Source: UBA1845 sp002338715
GTDB lineage: Bacteria > Planctomycetota > Phycisphaerae > UBA1845
DNA: 64,000 bases
Direction: 5' to 3'
NCBI GenBank assembly: GCA_035344155.1
Contig: DAORAL010000010.1
Coordinates: 62,001-126,000 of the forward strand
Part shown: positions 1 through 8,103 of the stretch, in pieces
Numbering within the stretch: position 1 is the stretch's first letter
Layout of the letters: the number at the start of each line of letters is the position of its first letter
Translations under genes and position numbers: made by a program
The notes under the pieces: generated by a model
The model's database searches: none
Seen by the model: only the letters and a program-made list of their open reading frames with translations
What the model was told of the DNA's origin: nothing

Positions 1-212
1 GGTGCGCCAAGTACCATGAGCGCAAACATCCAGGGTATTTTGGTCGTGCTGACCCGGGGAACATCGATTTGAATCGGTTCGTAGGTAACGACATTGAAGA
101 GGACGCCATCGAGAACGCACATCCCCAGGACCAGGATGATCCCCGAAACCACACTGTAGACAACCGCCCACGAAGTCGTGTGGCGGTTGGCGGACTCGAC
201 GGAAGTGCTCAT
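1..212 (-). CDS. Partial membrane protein (N-terminus only)
   Basis: The reading frame starts at an ATG at 212 and runs off the left edge, so only about 70 N-terminal residues are visible. After a short polar start it has a hydrophobic stretch (WAVVYSVVSGIILVLGMCVL) typical of a membrane anchor, then an extracytoplasmic-looking segment and a second hydrophobic run at the edge (IPWMFALMVL). A GGAA stretch just before the ATG could be a weak ribosome site. It is divergent from the thioredoxin-type gene to its right. The family cannot be recognised from this fragment. Confidence 0.6.
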   Translation of the reverse strand, partial: MSTSVESANRHTTSWAVVYSVVSGIILVLGMCVLDGVLFNVVTYEPIQIDVPRVSTTKIPWMFALMVLGA

Positions 213-319
213 TTCCAGATGGTACGTTCGTCAATCCGCTCCCACAATGCCGTAAACCGCAACTTGCGACAGGTTGCAACCGAAATCAACATATGTCTGT
301 CAACCAGCCGCCATTGGTG

Positions 320-328
320 TGGTATAAT
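320..328 (+). promoter_or_regulatory. Extended -10 promoter
   Basis: TGGTATAAT is a perfect TATAAT preceded by the TGn extension. It sits about 50 bases before the start codon at 381, in the divergent gap. No good -35 is visible, as expected for an extended -10 promoter. Confidence 0.6.
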
Positions 329-380
329 CTATCGAACACACTCGCGGGCCGAACGCCGTAACCACATCGCGGAGATGAAC

Positions 381-1349
381 ATGATCGATCATCGAACACT
401 GCTTATCAGCCGTCCATGCATCGCCATCTTTGTACTCGCAATGCTGATTGGTCCGGCCGATCTCACCTACGCCGACGCACCGCATGATGCCAATGCCGTC
501 AACCGCATCGTCGGAACTGTCGTTGACCACGACGGCCACCCGGTCGCCGGCGTGCAAGTCGGTGCCGCCAACCGCAAACTCGGTTACATCACCTATAGCG
601 GTGATGGCCGCCTCTTTGTTTACGGGCAAGACAAGCGCGTTCTGCTATTCTTCAAAGCACAAAACGGCAGCTCGTCGGTGGAAAACGTGACCGACGAACA
701 GGGTCGGTTCGTTCTGTCAAACATCATGGACGGGCCGGTCAACGTCGCCGCCGCCCACCCGCAGCATGGCGTTGCATTCATCAACAACATCGACCCGCTC
801 AAAGACGGATCCGAAGTGAAGCTGACACTCGCAGCGCCGATTTTCGCCAGCGGCAGGGTGCAGGGCGTTCCGGCGCAACATTACAGCCCCATGCCGGGCG
901 ACGCAGCGAATCAATACAAGTACGCCCGATTTACGCCGGTCGCCCCGCAAACGCCTGACGACATCATGTACAACATTTCAATCACAATCGGACCCGATGG
1001 ACGTTTTCAAGCTGGACCGCTTCCGCCTGACATCGACAAATGGACGCTGGCATTTGATCGCCGCGCCCGCAACTATAGCGCAACGATTCTGGAAATCCCA
1101 GTCACCATCTCAAAGCTGACCGAACATCCCATCGATATCGATTTGACCAAAGGCAAGAAGCTCGCCGGCGCGATTCGCGGCCCGGAAGATGAACTGCTTC
1201 CGGATGTTTCGATCAGCACGGTTCGCAGCGATGGCATTCGCGTGGGCGGCGTGAGCGATGCAACCGGTAATTACGAGATCGTCGGGCTGGACGACGGCAC
1301 GTACACGTTGGAAGCCAAGCGGTGGGCCAGGCGCACCGCCCCCGGTTGA
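381..1349 (+). CDS. Carboxypeptidase-regulatory-like domain part of an interrupted thioredoxin protein
   Basis: This 322-residue frame starts at the second of two close ATGs, chosen because GGAG at 371-374 lies six bases before it. An N-terminal signal peptide or anchor (about residues 8-30, ending near LTYADA) is followed by two segments resembling carboxypeptidase-regulatory beta-sandwich domains: residues near GTVVDHDGHPVAGVQV and near DATGNYEIVGLDDGTYTLEA. A TGA at 1347-1349 ends the frame inside a GC-rich stretch. The same frame continues directly into a thioredoxin domain (next entry), so the two parts are probably one exported or periplasmic protein of about 503 residues. Either the gene is broken by a nonsense mutation or the base call is wrong. 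Extracytoplasmic TlpA-like proteins with such N-terminal domains are common in planctomycetes. Confidence 0.7.
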   Translation: MIDHRTLLISRPCIAIFVLAMLIGPADLTYADAPHDANAVNRIVGTVVDHDGHPVAGVQVGAANRKLGYITYSGDGRLFVYGQDKRVLLFFKAQNGSSSVENVTDEQGRFVLSNIMDGPVNVAAAHPQHGVAFINNIDPLKDGSEVKLTLAAPIFASGRVQGVPAQHYSPMPGDAANQYKYARFTPVAPQTPDDIMYNISITIGPDGRFQAGPLPPDIDKWTLAFDRRARNYSATILEIPVTISKLTEHPIDIDLTKGKKLAGAIRGPEDELLPDVSISTVRSDGIRVGGVSDATGNYEIVGLDDGTYTLEAKRWARRTAPG

Positions 1350-1892
1350 GGCCCGGGCCCCCAGGATATCTCTCTGGTCAGAGAGATCAGCTTCGTCGCA
1401 GCCGACAACAAGCCCATCGATCTCAAGATCGACCGCTTCCTGATCATCAACCCCGGTGAACCCGCCCCCGACTTTGAAGGCACAACACTTGCGGGCGAAA
1501 AGGTCAAGCTGTCTGATTTGCGCGGGAAGGTGGTTCTGATCGATTTCTGGGCAACGTGGTGCGCCCCATGCGTCGCCGAGATGCCCAACATCAAGCGCGC
1601 CTACGACCAATACAAAGACAGCGGCGACTTTGTGGTCCTGGGCATCAGCGTGGACAACGACCCGCAAACAGTGTCACGCTTTGTCACCGCTAAGGGAGTC
1701 AACTGGCCCCAGATCGCAGCCGGCCCATCCGACCTGAACCCGATCGCCAAGACCTACTACGTCTCCGGCGTGCCAGCCACCTTCCTGATCAACCAGGAAG
1801 GCAAGGTCGTCGCCAAAGACCTGCGCGGAAACATGCTGGAGCATTACCTGAAGCGACTCATCAAAACGCAAGATCAACACGCGGCGAAATAG
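1350..1892 (+). CDS. TlpA/ResA-type thioredoxin domain, downstream part of the interrupted gene
   Basis: In the same frame as the upstream part, this encodes a complete redoxin/AhpC-TSA-type thioredoxin fold. PGEPAPDFEGTTLAG opens the domain, FWATWCAPC gives the CxxC active site (C-A-P-C), and SGVPATFLINQEGKV carries the cis-proline loop. Family members are thiol-disulphide oxidoreductases acting outside the cytoplasm. No ATG with a ribosome site lies between the TGA and the domain. The best in-frame alternative start is a TTG at 1518, which would cut the first strand of the fold. The fragment is therefore more likely the tail of the upstream protein than a separate gene. The frame ends at TAG 1892. 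Confidence 0.65.
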   Translation, partial: GPGPQDISLVREISFVAADNKPIDLKIDRFLIINPGEPAPDFEGTTLAGEKVKLSDLRGKVVLIDFWATWCAPCVAEMPNIKRAYDQYKDSGDFVVLGISVDNDPQTVSRFVTAKGVNWPQIAAGPSDLNPIAKTYYVSGVPATFLINQEGKVVAKDLRGNMLEHYLKRLIKTQDQHAAK

Positions 1893-1920
1893 AGGGGCAA
1901 CGATACGAAGCTTGCATCAG

Positions 1921-2976
1921 CTAATCCAACTCGCCCCGGTCGAGACAACAGTGAACGCTCGGTTGCTCTAATTCCCACTCCATCTCGAAGAACTCCGCGC
2001 CGCATTGTGAGCAACATGCAGCGGCACCTTCACTCATCTGCTTCCGACATCGCATGCAGATCAATACTCCCGGAAATATGACACCAATCGTTCGATCGGT
2101 CCTGTCGTTCCGGACAGTGAATCCCGCCCAAATGACGATTGATACGAACACAACTACGGGAACCGCCAAAGTAAGGTAGAGCAAGGCATGAGGGAATATG
2201 GCATCTAGGGCGGGGATTGGCCCCAATGCTTGAGCCATCGTGATTCCAGCCAATCCACCCGCGCAAAACCCAACAGCGTAGATTACAACCAGTGTTCTCG
2301 TGCTCAGTGATCTACTGTTGTAAGCAATGCTGAAAAAGATGAGGAGCGTCATGGATGCGACTATTGAAATGCTCAGAACTTTCGACGGTGAAGCAATGTC
2401 CCGATTCGAGAACAAGATGATGTTGTGCAGTAGCCCAGCAAGCAATATCAATCCAAAACCGAGCCCCAATCCCCCCAAAGCTGCACCTCTGGGAGACCAG
2501 AAATAAGACTCATGTGCAATCCACAAGCGGGCATTGGAGCCCTGCCTCACTTCCCACTCTTGTTCGTAAACTCGATACAGAAAAACCCGAAGTTCATTGA
2601 AATCGCGCCCCCATCCATAGCTCCAGACAGGCAAAATACAGAGGACAAAAGCGCACAAATAAACCTCGTCCCAAGCATCGCCGTGGAAACGGTCAGAGCC
2701 CTTCTCCCACAGCGTCTCGAAAAACGCGAGAGTCAGAAGTAATCCAACCCCAACACATAGTCCACCAAGCGATCTGTGCCATCCACGAGATTCCTTCGAC
2801 GCGATGAACAATGAATATCCAATCAGTGAGCCAAACACGCTGAACGTTAATACACCGGCACTGACAGTTTGGCTCCAGCAGGCAGAACACATGCTGACGA
2901 ATACACCAAAAAGTAGGCCTACACCTACTGTTCTAACTATGGAATGACGAGGTGAGATGAATTCGACACAGCGCAT
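1921..2976 (-). CDS. Multi-spanning membrane protein with C-terminal zinc ribbon
   Basis: A 351-residue protein with about eight hydrophobic segments. The C-terminus ends in a cytosolic-looking zinc ribbon: CMRCRKQMSEGAAACCSQCG, two CxxC-type pairs about 14 residues apart. I do not recognise a family. The gene looks richer in A and T than its neighbours, with more lysine, serine and tyrosine codons, which may indicate a different origin. It is convergent with the thioredoxin gene, 28 bases away, and shares its strand with the molybdoenzyme run upstream. A zinc ribbon on a polytopic protein suggests a regulatory or assembly contact, but the function is unknown. Confidence 0.75.
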   Translation of the reverse strand: MRCVEFISPRHSIVRTVGVGLLFGVFVSMCSACWSQTVSAGVLTFSVFGSLIGYSLFIASKESRGWHRSLGGLCVGVGLLLTLAFFETLWEKGSDRFHGDAWDEVYLCAFVLCILPVWSYGWGRDFNELRVFLYRVYEQEWEVRQGSNARLWIAHESYFWSPRGAALGGLGLGFGLILLAGLLHNIILFSNRDIASPSKVLSISIVASMTLLIFFSIAYNSRSLSTRTLVVIYAVGFCAGGLAGITMAQALGPIPALDAIFPHALLYLTLAVPVVVFVSIVIWAGFTVRNDRTDRTIGVIFPGVLICMRCRKQMSEGAAACCSQCGAEFFEMEWELEQPSVHCCLDRGELD

Positions 2977-3018
2977 CGGTCATTTCCATGATCTGCACGA
3001 ATATTTGGGGTCGTTGTA

Positions 3019-5268
3019 TTATAGACTCTCGACTCGCAATGTTTCCAACTGAACCAAACCCGAATTAGCCGCGCCTTTCTCGAAAGAGATAGTCACGCAG
3101 ACATTCTTAAATGCCGGCGTTTTGGAGCGGGCGTCGGTGGTTTTGGGGACGAGGATGTTGGCTTCGGGGTAGTACATGATGGCGTTGCCGGCTCGCACGT
3201 CGAACGGGCGGACGAGGATGTTGGTCATCTTTCCCGTCGCGCTCGAGACGGTGACCGGCTGATCGATTTTGAGATTGCGGGCTTCGATGTCTTCGGGGTT
3301 CATCAGGATCACGTCGCGACGTTCCTGGTTCCGGTAGATGTCCTCCTCTTCGTACACCACCGTGTTGAACTGACCTTCGCTGCGCACCGTCATTAGCCGC
3401 AACTGATCGCCCTCGCCTTGAAGCTTCGGCATCGCCACGTTGTGAAACTGTGCTCTCTTGGAAGGGGTCGCGAACACCGGTTCGTGAAACGTCCTGCCCG
3501 CGATATGAAACTCGCCATCCTTTTTGTTGTCGTCGATCTCGCCGATTTTCTCATAACCGGGGATGGCGGCTGCGATTGCCTTGCGGATGTTTCGATGCTC
3601 GGCAAACTTCGACCAGTCGATCGGCGAATCTTCGCCAAAATAGTCTGCCGCCATCGATTGAATCACGTCGACCTCGCTGCGCGGACCTTCATACCGCGCC
3701 TTTCCGCCGTCGCTTAAACGCACGAAGTTGAACATCGACTCCTGCGTCGTGGACTGCGCCTCTTCATCGCGGGCTTGCACCGGGAGAATCCACGTCTCCT
3801 TGCCCGTTCCATGCGCATGACCGGTATTCAGCGTGGTCGAAAGATACACCACCGAATCGATTCCCTGCATCGCCTTCGCCGCAAACTGCTGATCCGGATT
3901 GGATGCATACAGATTCCCACCCAGACAAAGCGCAAAACGCACGTCGCCCTTGGTCGCAGCTTCCATGCAGGCCATCGTGTCCATACCAAAAGTGTCAGGC
4001 AGTGACACTTTCAGATCACGCTGGATCCGCTCGAAGACCGCTTCCTTAAGCTTCGGCGTCACCCCCATCGACCCGATGCCCTGCACATTGCTGTGCCCGC
4101 GCAATGGCAGCAAACCCGCGCCGGGCCGCCCCACCATCCCGCGCAGCAGCGCCAGGTTCGCAATCGCCTGCACATTCTCCACGCCGTGTTCGTGGTGCGT
4201 GATGCCCATCGCCCAGCAAAACACTACGTTTTTCGCGAGGGCATAGTCCTTCGCGACGCGCCGAATCAGCGATTCCTCAACACCGCAGCCAGCAACAATC
4301 TCATCCCACTGCGCAGCTTCCACCATCGACAGAAACTCAGCCCCACCATCGGTGTACCGCTCGATGAACGAAGTCTCGACCCGCCCCAATTCGCCCAGCG
4401 CCTTAGCCACCCCGATCAAGAACGCGATGTCCCCGCCAATGTGCGGCTGAACGTACGTGCTCGCGATCGAACTGCCGAACAAAAGGGAGCGCACGTCGGA
4501 CGGCACCTTAAAGCGCACCAGTCCAAGTTCCTTCGCCGGATTGACCACGACGACTTTGCCACCGCGCCGACGCAGTTCGACCAGCTCGGCCATCAATCGC
4601 GGATGGTTGGACGCAGGATTTCCGCCGATCAGAAAAACCATGTCGGCTTGATCGAGGTCATCGAGTGTGACGGTAGCCGTCCCCGATCCGGTCACGCTGG
4701 CCAACCCGACCCCGCTGGCTTGATGGCAATAGTACGAACAGTTGTTGACGTTGTTGGTGCCATACAACCGCGCGAACAGCTGCAAGAGGAAACCGGCTTC
4801 GTTGGAAGACCTGCCGCTGAAATAAAAGAAGCTTTCGTTCGGATCGGTCTCGCGCAGCTTGCCGACGATGCCCGCGAGCGCCTGCTCCCACGACACTTCG
4901 CGATAGTGCGTCGCGTGTTTGCCGAGGTAGAGCGGTTTGACGATGCGCCCGCTCAACTCCAGATCGCGCGGCGACATCCGGCGCAGTTGATCGATGCTGA
5001 ATCGCTCAAAGAACCCGCCGCGAATCGCACCCTGAAGGTCAGCGGCCATCGCTTGCATCGACTTTTTACAGACAGCCGGGAAGTTCCCGCGCTCGTTGAC
5101 CATCCCCCCGCGCTGCCCGCCCATGCCCAGCGCGCAGGTCTTGCACGCATTCTTGGAAAACATCGCCCGCAAGAGGCGCACGATCCCACCAGCCCGTTGG
5201 GCGTATTGCAGACTCTGCTTGATGGCGTGCCAGCCCCCGCCGGCATTGAGTGGTTTCATGACTTTCAT
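3019..5268 (-). CDS. FdhF/YdeP-like molybdopterin oxidoreductase
   Basis: A large molybdopterin-dependent oxidoreductase of about 749 residues, in the family annotated as FdhF/YdeP. An N-terminal KNACKTCALGMGG gives one CxxC but not the full four-cysteine iron-sulphur motif of true formate dehydrogenases. GTNNVNNCSYYCHQASG aligns with the FdhF segment that carries selenocysteine; here the ligand position is Cys. NPAKELGLVRFKVP, ALLRGMVGRPGAGLLPLRGHSNVQG and a C-terminal molybdopterin-dinucleotide domain (MNPEDIEARNL) complete the fold. The substrate is unknown; E. coli YdeP is linked to acid resistance. An ATG at 5268 is used here; a GTG at 5283 is possible. It lies 52 bases after mobA, so cofactor maturation and enzyme appear co-transcribed. 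Confidence 0.88.
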   Translation of the reverse strand: MKVMKPLNAGGGWHAIKQSLQYAQRAGGIVRLLRAMFSKNACKTCALGMGGQRGGMVNERGNFPAVCKKSMQAMAADLQGAIRGGFFERFSIDQLRRMSPRDLELSGRIVKPLYLGKHATHYREVSWEQALAGIVGKLRETDPNESFFYFSGRSSNEAGFLLQLFARLYGTNNVNNCSYYCHQASGVGLASVTGSGTATVTLDDLDQADMVFLIGGNPASNHPRLMAELVELRRRGGKVVVVNPAKELGLVRFKVPSDVRSLLFGSSIASTYVQPHIGGDIAFLIGVAKALGELGRVETSFIERYTDGGAEFLSMVEAAQWDEIVAGCGVEESLIRRVAKDYALAKNVVFCWAMGITHHEHGVENVQAIANLALLRGMVGRPGAGLLPLRGHSNVQGIGSMGVTPKLKEAVFERIQRDLKVSLPDTFGMDTMACMEAATKGDVRFALCLGGNLYASNPDQQFAAKAMQGIDSVVYLSTTLNTGHAHGTGKETWILPVQARDEEAQSTTQESMFNFVRLSDGGKARYEGPRSEVDVIQSMAADYFGEDSPIDWSKFAEHRNIRKAIAAAIPGYEKIGEIDDNKKDGEFHIAGRTFHEPVFATPSKRAQFHNVAMPKLQGEGDQLRLMTVRSEGQFNTVVYEEEDIYRNQERRDVILMNPEDIEARNLKIDQPVTVSSATGKMTNILVRPFDVRAGNAIMYYPEANILVPKTTDARSKTPAFKNVCVTISFEKGAANSGLVQLETLRVESL

Positions 5269-5320
5269 ATCGGAATCGACCACCGCCGACGTTGCAAGCC
5301 CGCGCAGCTGAGATTTCGAT

Positions 5321-5926
5321 TTACCGGTTCCACCAGCCCAGCAGACGCGATTTGTCTTCGGGTGTGTTCATGTCCTGAAGCAACCGCATTTGCGATTCAT
5401 CAGGCGTGATGACGTGCGTGCGAACGGCTTGAAGTATCGCCTGCATGCGAAATCGTCGATGGTTCACCGCATCGAGGACCTGCGGGAGTATCCGCGGATG
5501 GTAGAGCGCACAGCACGCATAGAAAGGCCGCTTCTCCAGCCCCGTACCGAACGTCACCGCGTCGATCGAATCATCGGCGCGGACGATTTTCAGCATTGAA
5601 ACAAGCAATTCGGATTGCAAAAGTGGAAGGTCGCACGCCAAGAGCAGCCCCCATCGATCGGGGGCGTATGCCAACAGGCTGGACAAACCGCCAATGGGAC
5701 CAGACGCGCCGGACGGGTCTGGAAGTAGGCGACAGTTGAAAGCGGTTGCGTCGATTTCGCCAGACGTCCCCAGGAGGACCACATCGGACGCCACCGAACG
5801 GGCAGCCTCGATCACGTGGGCGAGGACTGTTTTTCCGCTTGGAAGTGGCTCGAGCGCCTTGGGTCGGCCAAACCGGGAACTCTTCCCCCCGACAAGGATA
5901 CCAGCCACACAGGGCAACTCGGTCAT
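5321..5926 (-). CDS. mobA: Molybdenum cofactor guanylyltransferase
   Basis: A 201-residue nucleotidyltransferase that attaches GMP to molybdopterin to make the guanine-dinucleotide cofactor in the cytoplasm. GILVGGKSSRFGRPKALEPL is the signature GGxSxRxGxxK loop. LLACDLPLL supplies the metal-binding aspartate, and the C-terminus has the usual LLQDMNTPEDKSRLL. It sits between the HTH/coiled-coil gene (39 bases upstream) and the FdhF-like gene (52 bases downstream), which would be its client. The start at 5926 removes seven poorly conserved residues allowed by an upstream alternative start. A MocA-type activity with CTP instead of GTP cannot be excluded by eye. Confidence 0.9.
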   Translation of the reverse strand: MTELPCVAGILVGGKSSRFGRPKALEPLPSGKTVLAHVIEAARSVASDVVLLGTSGEIDATAFNCRLLPDPSGASGPIGGLSSLLAYAPDRWGLLLACDLPLLQSELLVSMLKIVRADDSIDAVTFGTGLEKRPFYACCALYHPRILPQVLDAVNHRRFRMQAILQAVRTHVITPDESQMRLLQDMNTPEDKSRLLGWWNR

Positions 5927-5965
5927 CGAAGCATCTCGTAGCCGCAAGTCGCCAATTGCAGGCCG

Positions 5966-7078
5966 CTAGTCGGCGTAGTTGTCTGAAGCGCTGGCGAACG
6001 AATCCAACTGATCGCGCCCGAAGAACCAGGCGTTGAAGCAATCGAGCAGTATCGTGCGGATGGATACGCTGCTGGACGCATCAGAATGCGAGGCGTCGAG
6101 CCCGAGGTCACCAATGGTCGAACTCCAGATATCCTCGCGGTCCTGAGGCGATTCGATGGAGGGACCATGTCCGCGACGCAATCGCGCGATCTCGTCCATC
6201 AGTTCCTTTTCCTTTTGCGCGCGGTAGGCCAGGTGTTGCCGGACGCCATCGGCATAGCCAATGCTCCGGGCGGCTGACCTGCGAATGTACTCCGTAACCT
6301 TGTCGCTTTGACTCATCCGCGCGTCGCCGAGGAAGACAGCCTCCTGCAAATCCTCCTTGAGGACGCCGATCTGATCCCGAAGAGCCCGAATCTCCTTGTC
6401 GCGTTCGGCGATGCCAGCCAACTGCTTGGCAGTCGACGCTTCGAACGCCCCTGCCTGTGTTGTGACAGCCGTTTCCAGACTGGTGCGCGATGATTCGATG
6501 CTCGAAAGACTCTCATTCAGCTTGGCGCTGGTGTCTCGAAGCGACACGAGTTCCTCCAACCGAGCCGATGCCTGCCCTTCAGCCAATGCGAGGTTCTGTC
6601 CCTGGGCCGCCAGTTCAGACTGGTGGGCAGTGACAAGTTCGTCCACTTCCTCCTGGTGCTCATCCTTCAGGTCGCTGAGGGCTTTGCTGTGTTGCCAGTT
6701 GGCTTGGGCTTGTTGGTCGAAATGAAACCAGGTGCCTGCACCCAACACGACGATCAACATGCAAACCACGCCCGTCAGGAACCGCACGCTGCGACGGGTG
6801 GCTGCGATCTGCTCGTCAAACGAAGCCCGCAGGTCAGACAAGACCGCAAGGAACTCCGGAGCGGGGTCGGTGACGCCATTGCGCAGCGCCACCTGGGTAA
6901 AGGCCATGCGCGAGAGCGGCTGACTGGCTTCGTCAATGCTTTCACCATGCCCCAGTTGCACAAGGGTGCGGCCATTCTCCCCGCGCGATTCGATTGAGTT
7001 GGATTTGATGCGTCGCCAAATTGTTCGTTCGGAAACGCCAAGGGATGCGGCAGCTTCTGCGACGGCCATCCATGCCAT
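5966..7078 (-). CDS. Membrane-anchored helix-turn-helix protein with long coiled coil
   Basis: The start at 7078 is fixed by a near-perfect AGGAGG at 7086-7091, seven bases upstream, giving 370 residues. Residues about 3-45 form an excisionase/MerR-like helix-turn-helix (VAEAAASLGVSERTIWRRIK). A single transmembrane helix follows (about 99-120, RFLTGVVCMLIVVLGAGTWF). Residues about 125-290 are a long heptad-rich coiled coil, and the tail (about 290-370) is Ser/Asp-rich. A DNA-binding domain on one side of a membrane and a long rod on the other suggests a one-component membrane regulator or a DNA-membrane tether. No integrase or phage gene is nearby. The TGTCAG cluster just upstream is a plausible binding region, and mobA and the FdhF-like gene follow on the same strand. 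Confidence 0.8.
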   Translation of the reverse strand: MAWMAVAEAAASLGVSERTIWRRIKSNSIESRGENGRTLVQLGHGESIDEASQPLSRMAFTQVALRNGVTDPAPEFLAVLSDLRASFDEQIAATRRSVRFLTGVVCMLIVVLGAGTWFHFDQQAQANWQHSKALSDLKDEHQEEVDELVTAHQSELAAQGQNLALAEGQASARLEELVSLRDTSAKLNESLSSIESSRTSLETAVTTQAGAFEASTAKQLAGIAERDKEIRALRDQIGVLKEDLQEAVFLGDARMSQSDKVTEYIRRSAARSIGYADGVRQHLAYRAQKEKELMDEIARLRRGHGPSIESPQDREDIWSSTIGDLGLDASHSDASSSVSIRTILLDCFNAWFFGRDQLDSFASASDNYAD

Positions 7079-7111
7079 GCCAAGACCTCCTGTCTCTGCT
7101 GTCTTCTGAGA

Positions 7112-7310
7112 TGTCTGTATGTCAGTCGATATTGACGACACGTGTCAGTCAGAATCCAATGCGGATTAACCGACCGACATTCCCGGTGCATCATTGAAGG
7201 GCATTGATCTGCCAGACCGAAAAAAACACCCGGTCCCAACATTGATACGCCCCGTGTCAGACATGAAGATCGCCCATTTCCACGGACATGTCGCGTCTGA
7301 CACATGTCAG
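7112..7310. promoter_or_regulatory. Cluster of TGTCAG half-sites, candidate operator
   Basis: In the 344-base gap before the HTH gene, TGTCAG occurs at 7120-7125, 7143-7148, 7255-7260 and 7305-7310, with its complement CTGACA at 7297-7302. The last two form CTGACA-CA-TGTCAG, an inverted repeat with a 2-base spacer (7297-7310). GACATGTC at 7285-7292 is a related palindrome. The clustering fits a dimeric regulator, most simply the HTH protein acting on its own promoter. No other feature was seen in the rest of this gap. Confidence 0.5.
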
Positions 7311-7422
7311 TTTGATCGCAATTGCGCCATGTTGCAAGTGAATAATCCGGGACAACCCGTTGGCTTCGATTGATGCGGGTCGCGGCAGGCAGGCGACCTC
7401 ATCGCGATGAAACGCCCACTTG

Positions 7423-7983
7423 CTACTTGGGCAATTTCAAATCCTCACCGGCGACCATCGCATCGATCTTCATCTTCGCCACGCTTTCGGCTGTGGCATT
7501 GAGCCCGAATGATCCGTCTTCAAGGCAGGCGTGCCATCCGGTCTTGTCCTTGGGTATTGCGGCGGATGCCAACGCGCGGACATGAACGGTATTCAGGCCA
7601 TTGGTTGGGTTGGTTGGAAAAGGCTTTGAAATGTAAGGACCGTAGATGTGACTTTTGTCCGGTCCGTCGTTGGGCTCGCCTTCGGACGAGGTGTACTGCG
7701 TCAGTTGCTGGATGAAGAAGTCGCCATCCGGACTGCTGTTGGACGGATCGTAGCCCGGGTATTTCGAATGCTCGGCGTAGTACCGATCGATGGCTTTGCG
7801 AACATTGGTCAGCGTGGCCTGGATGGCGTTGGCTTTGGCCCGCTGACTGGCTTGCGTCAATCGGGGTACCGCGATTGCCCCCAGCACCGCGATGATTGCG
7901 ACGACCATCACCAGCTCGACCAGCGAAAACGATGAACAGCGTGAAGCGCGATGTCCCTTGGGTTGTGCACTGCTCGCATTCAT
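7423..7983 (-). CDS. Pseudopilin, GspG-like
   Basis: A 186-residue type IV pilin-like protein. The class-III leader ends in RASRCSS and is followed by the hydrophobic helix FSLVELVMVVAIIAVLGAIAVPRL. The residue before the Phe is Ser where prepilin peptidase normally needs Gly. The C-terminal part is a small globular domain with DKSHIYGPYISKPFPTNP, as in GspG-type proteins. The ATG at 7983 is preferred because the hairpin at 8006-8039 lies inside the longer alternative. It is last in the pilus-like locus, 120 bases after the first pseudopilin. Confidence 0.85.
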   Translation of the reverse strand: MNASSAQPKGHRASRCSSFSLVELVMVVAIIAVLGAIAVPRLTQASQRAKANAIQATLTNVRKAIDRYYAEHSKYPGYDPSNSSPDGDFFIQQLTQYTSSEGEPNDGPDKSHIYGPYISKPFPTNPTNGLNTVHVRALASAAIPKDKTGWHACLEDGSFGLNATAESVAKMKIDAMVAGEDLKLPK

Positions 7984-7995
7984 TGCGATCTCGAC

Positions 7996-8039
7996 CAGAC
8001 AAGAAAGCCGGATCAAGTTTCGCAAAACTCGATCCGGCT
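7996..8039 (-). terminator. Strong hairpin with U-run between the two pseudopilin genes
   Basis: On the minus strand AGCCGGATC (8039-8031) pairs with GATCCGGCT (8014-8006), with a further AGTTT/AAACT helix inside, and is followed by TTTCTTGT. It lies 64 bases after the stop of the first pseudopilin and before the second. It could act as a partial terminator or 3' stabiliser that makes the first pilin the more abundant product. Confidence 0.6.
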
Positions 8040-8103
8040 GATGTCTTTCAACATTGGGAACTTAAACGATCCCGAATGCTTGATGCGATACGTCCGAATC
8101 GTC

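Noticed and set aside
1347..1349. In-frame TGA as a selenocysteine codon
   Set aside because: The position is a Gly/Pro/Arg-rich linker and not a redox or metal site, the thioredoxin CxxC downstream is complete, and no selenocysteine-insertion hairpin was evident directly after it.
3019..5268. Genuine formate dehydrogenase H
   Set aside because: The four-Cys 4Fe-4S motif is incomplete, the selenocysteine position is Cys, and the overall motifs fit the FdhF/YdeP-like group of unknown substrate.
4093..5409. Long plus-strand reading frame opposite the FdhF-like gene
   Set aside because: It is antisense to a clearly assigned gene, Arg/His/Gln-rich and without family motifs. The same applies to the long frames opposite the histidine kinase (18140-19396), the GAF/GGDEF gene (15098-16078), the ABC permease (48737-50335), the DUF885 gene (54936-56465), pepF (56381-58162) and carbamate kinase (58385-59326).
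5966..7078. Phage or integrative-element excisionase
   Set aside because: The HTH resembles excisionase/MerR types, but it is fused to a membrane helix and coiled coil, and there is no integrase, att repeat or phage gene nearby.
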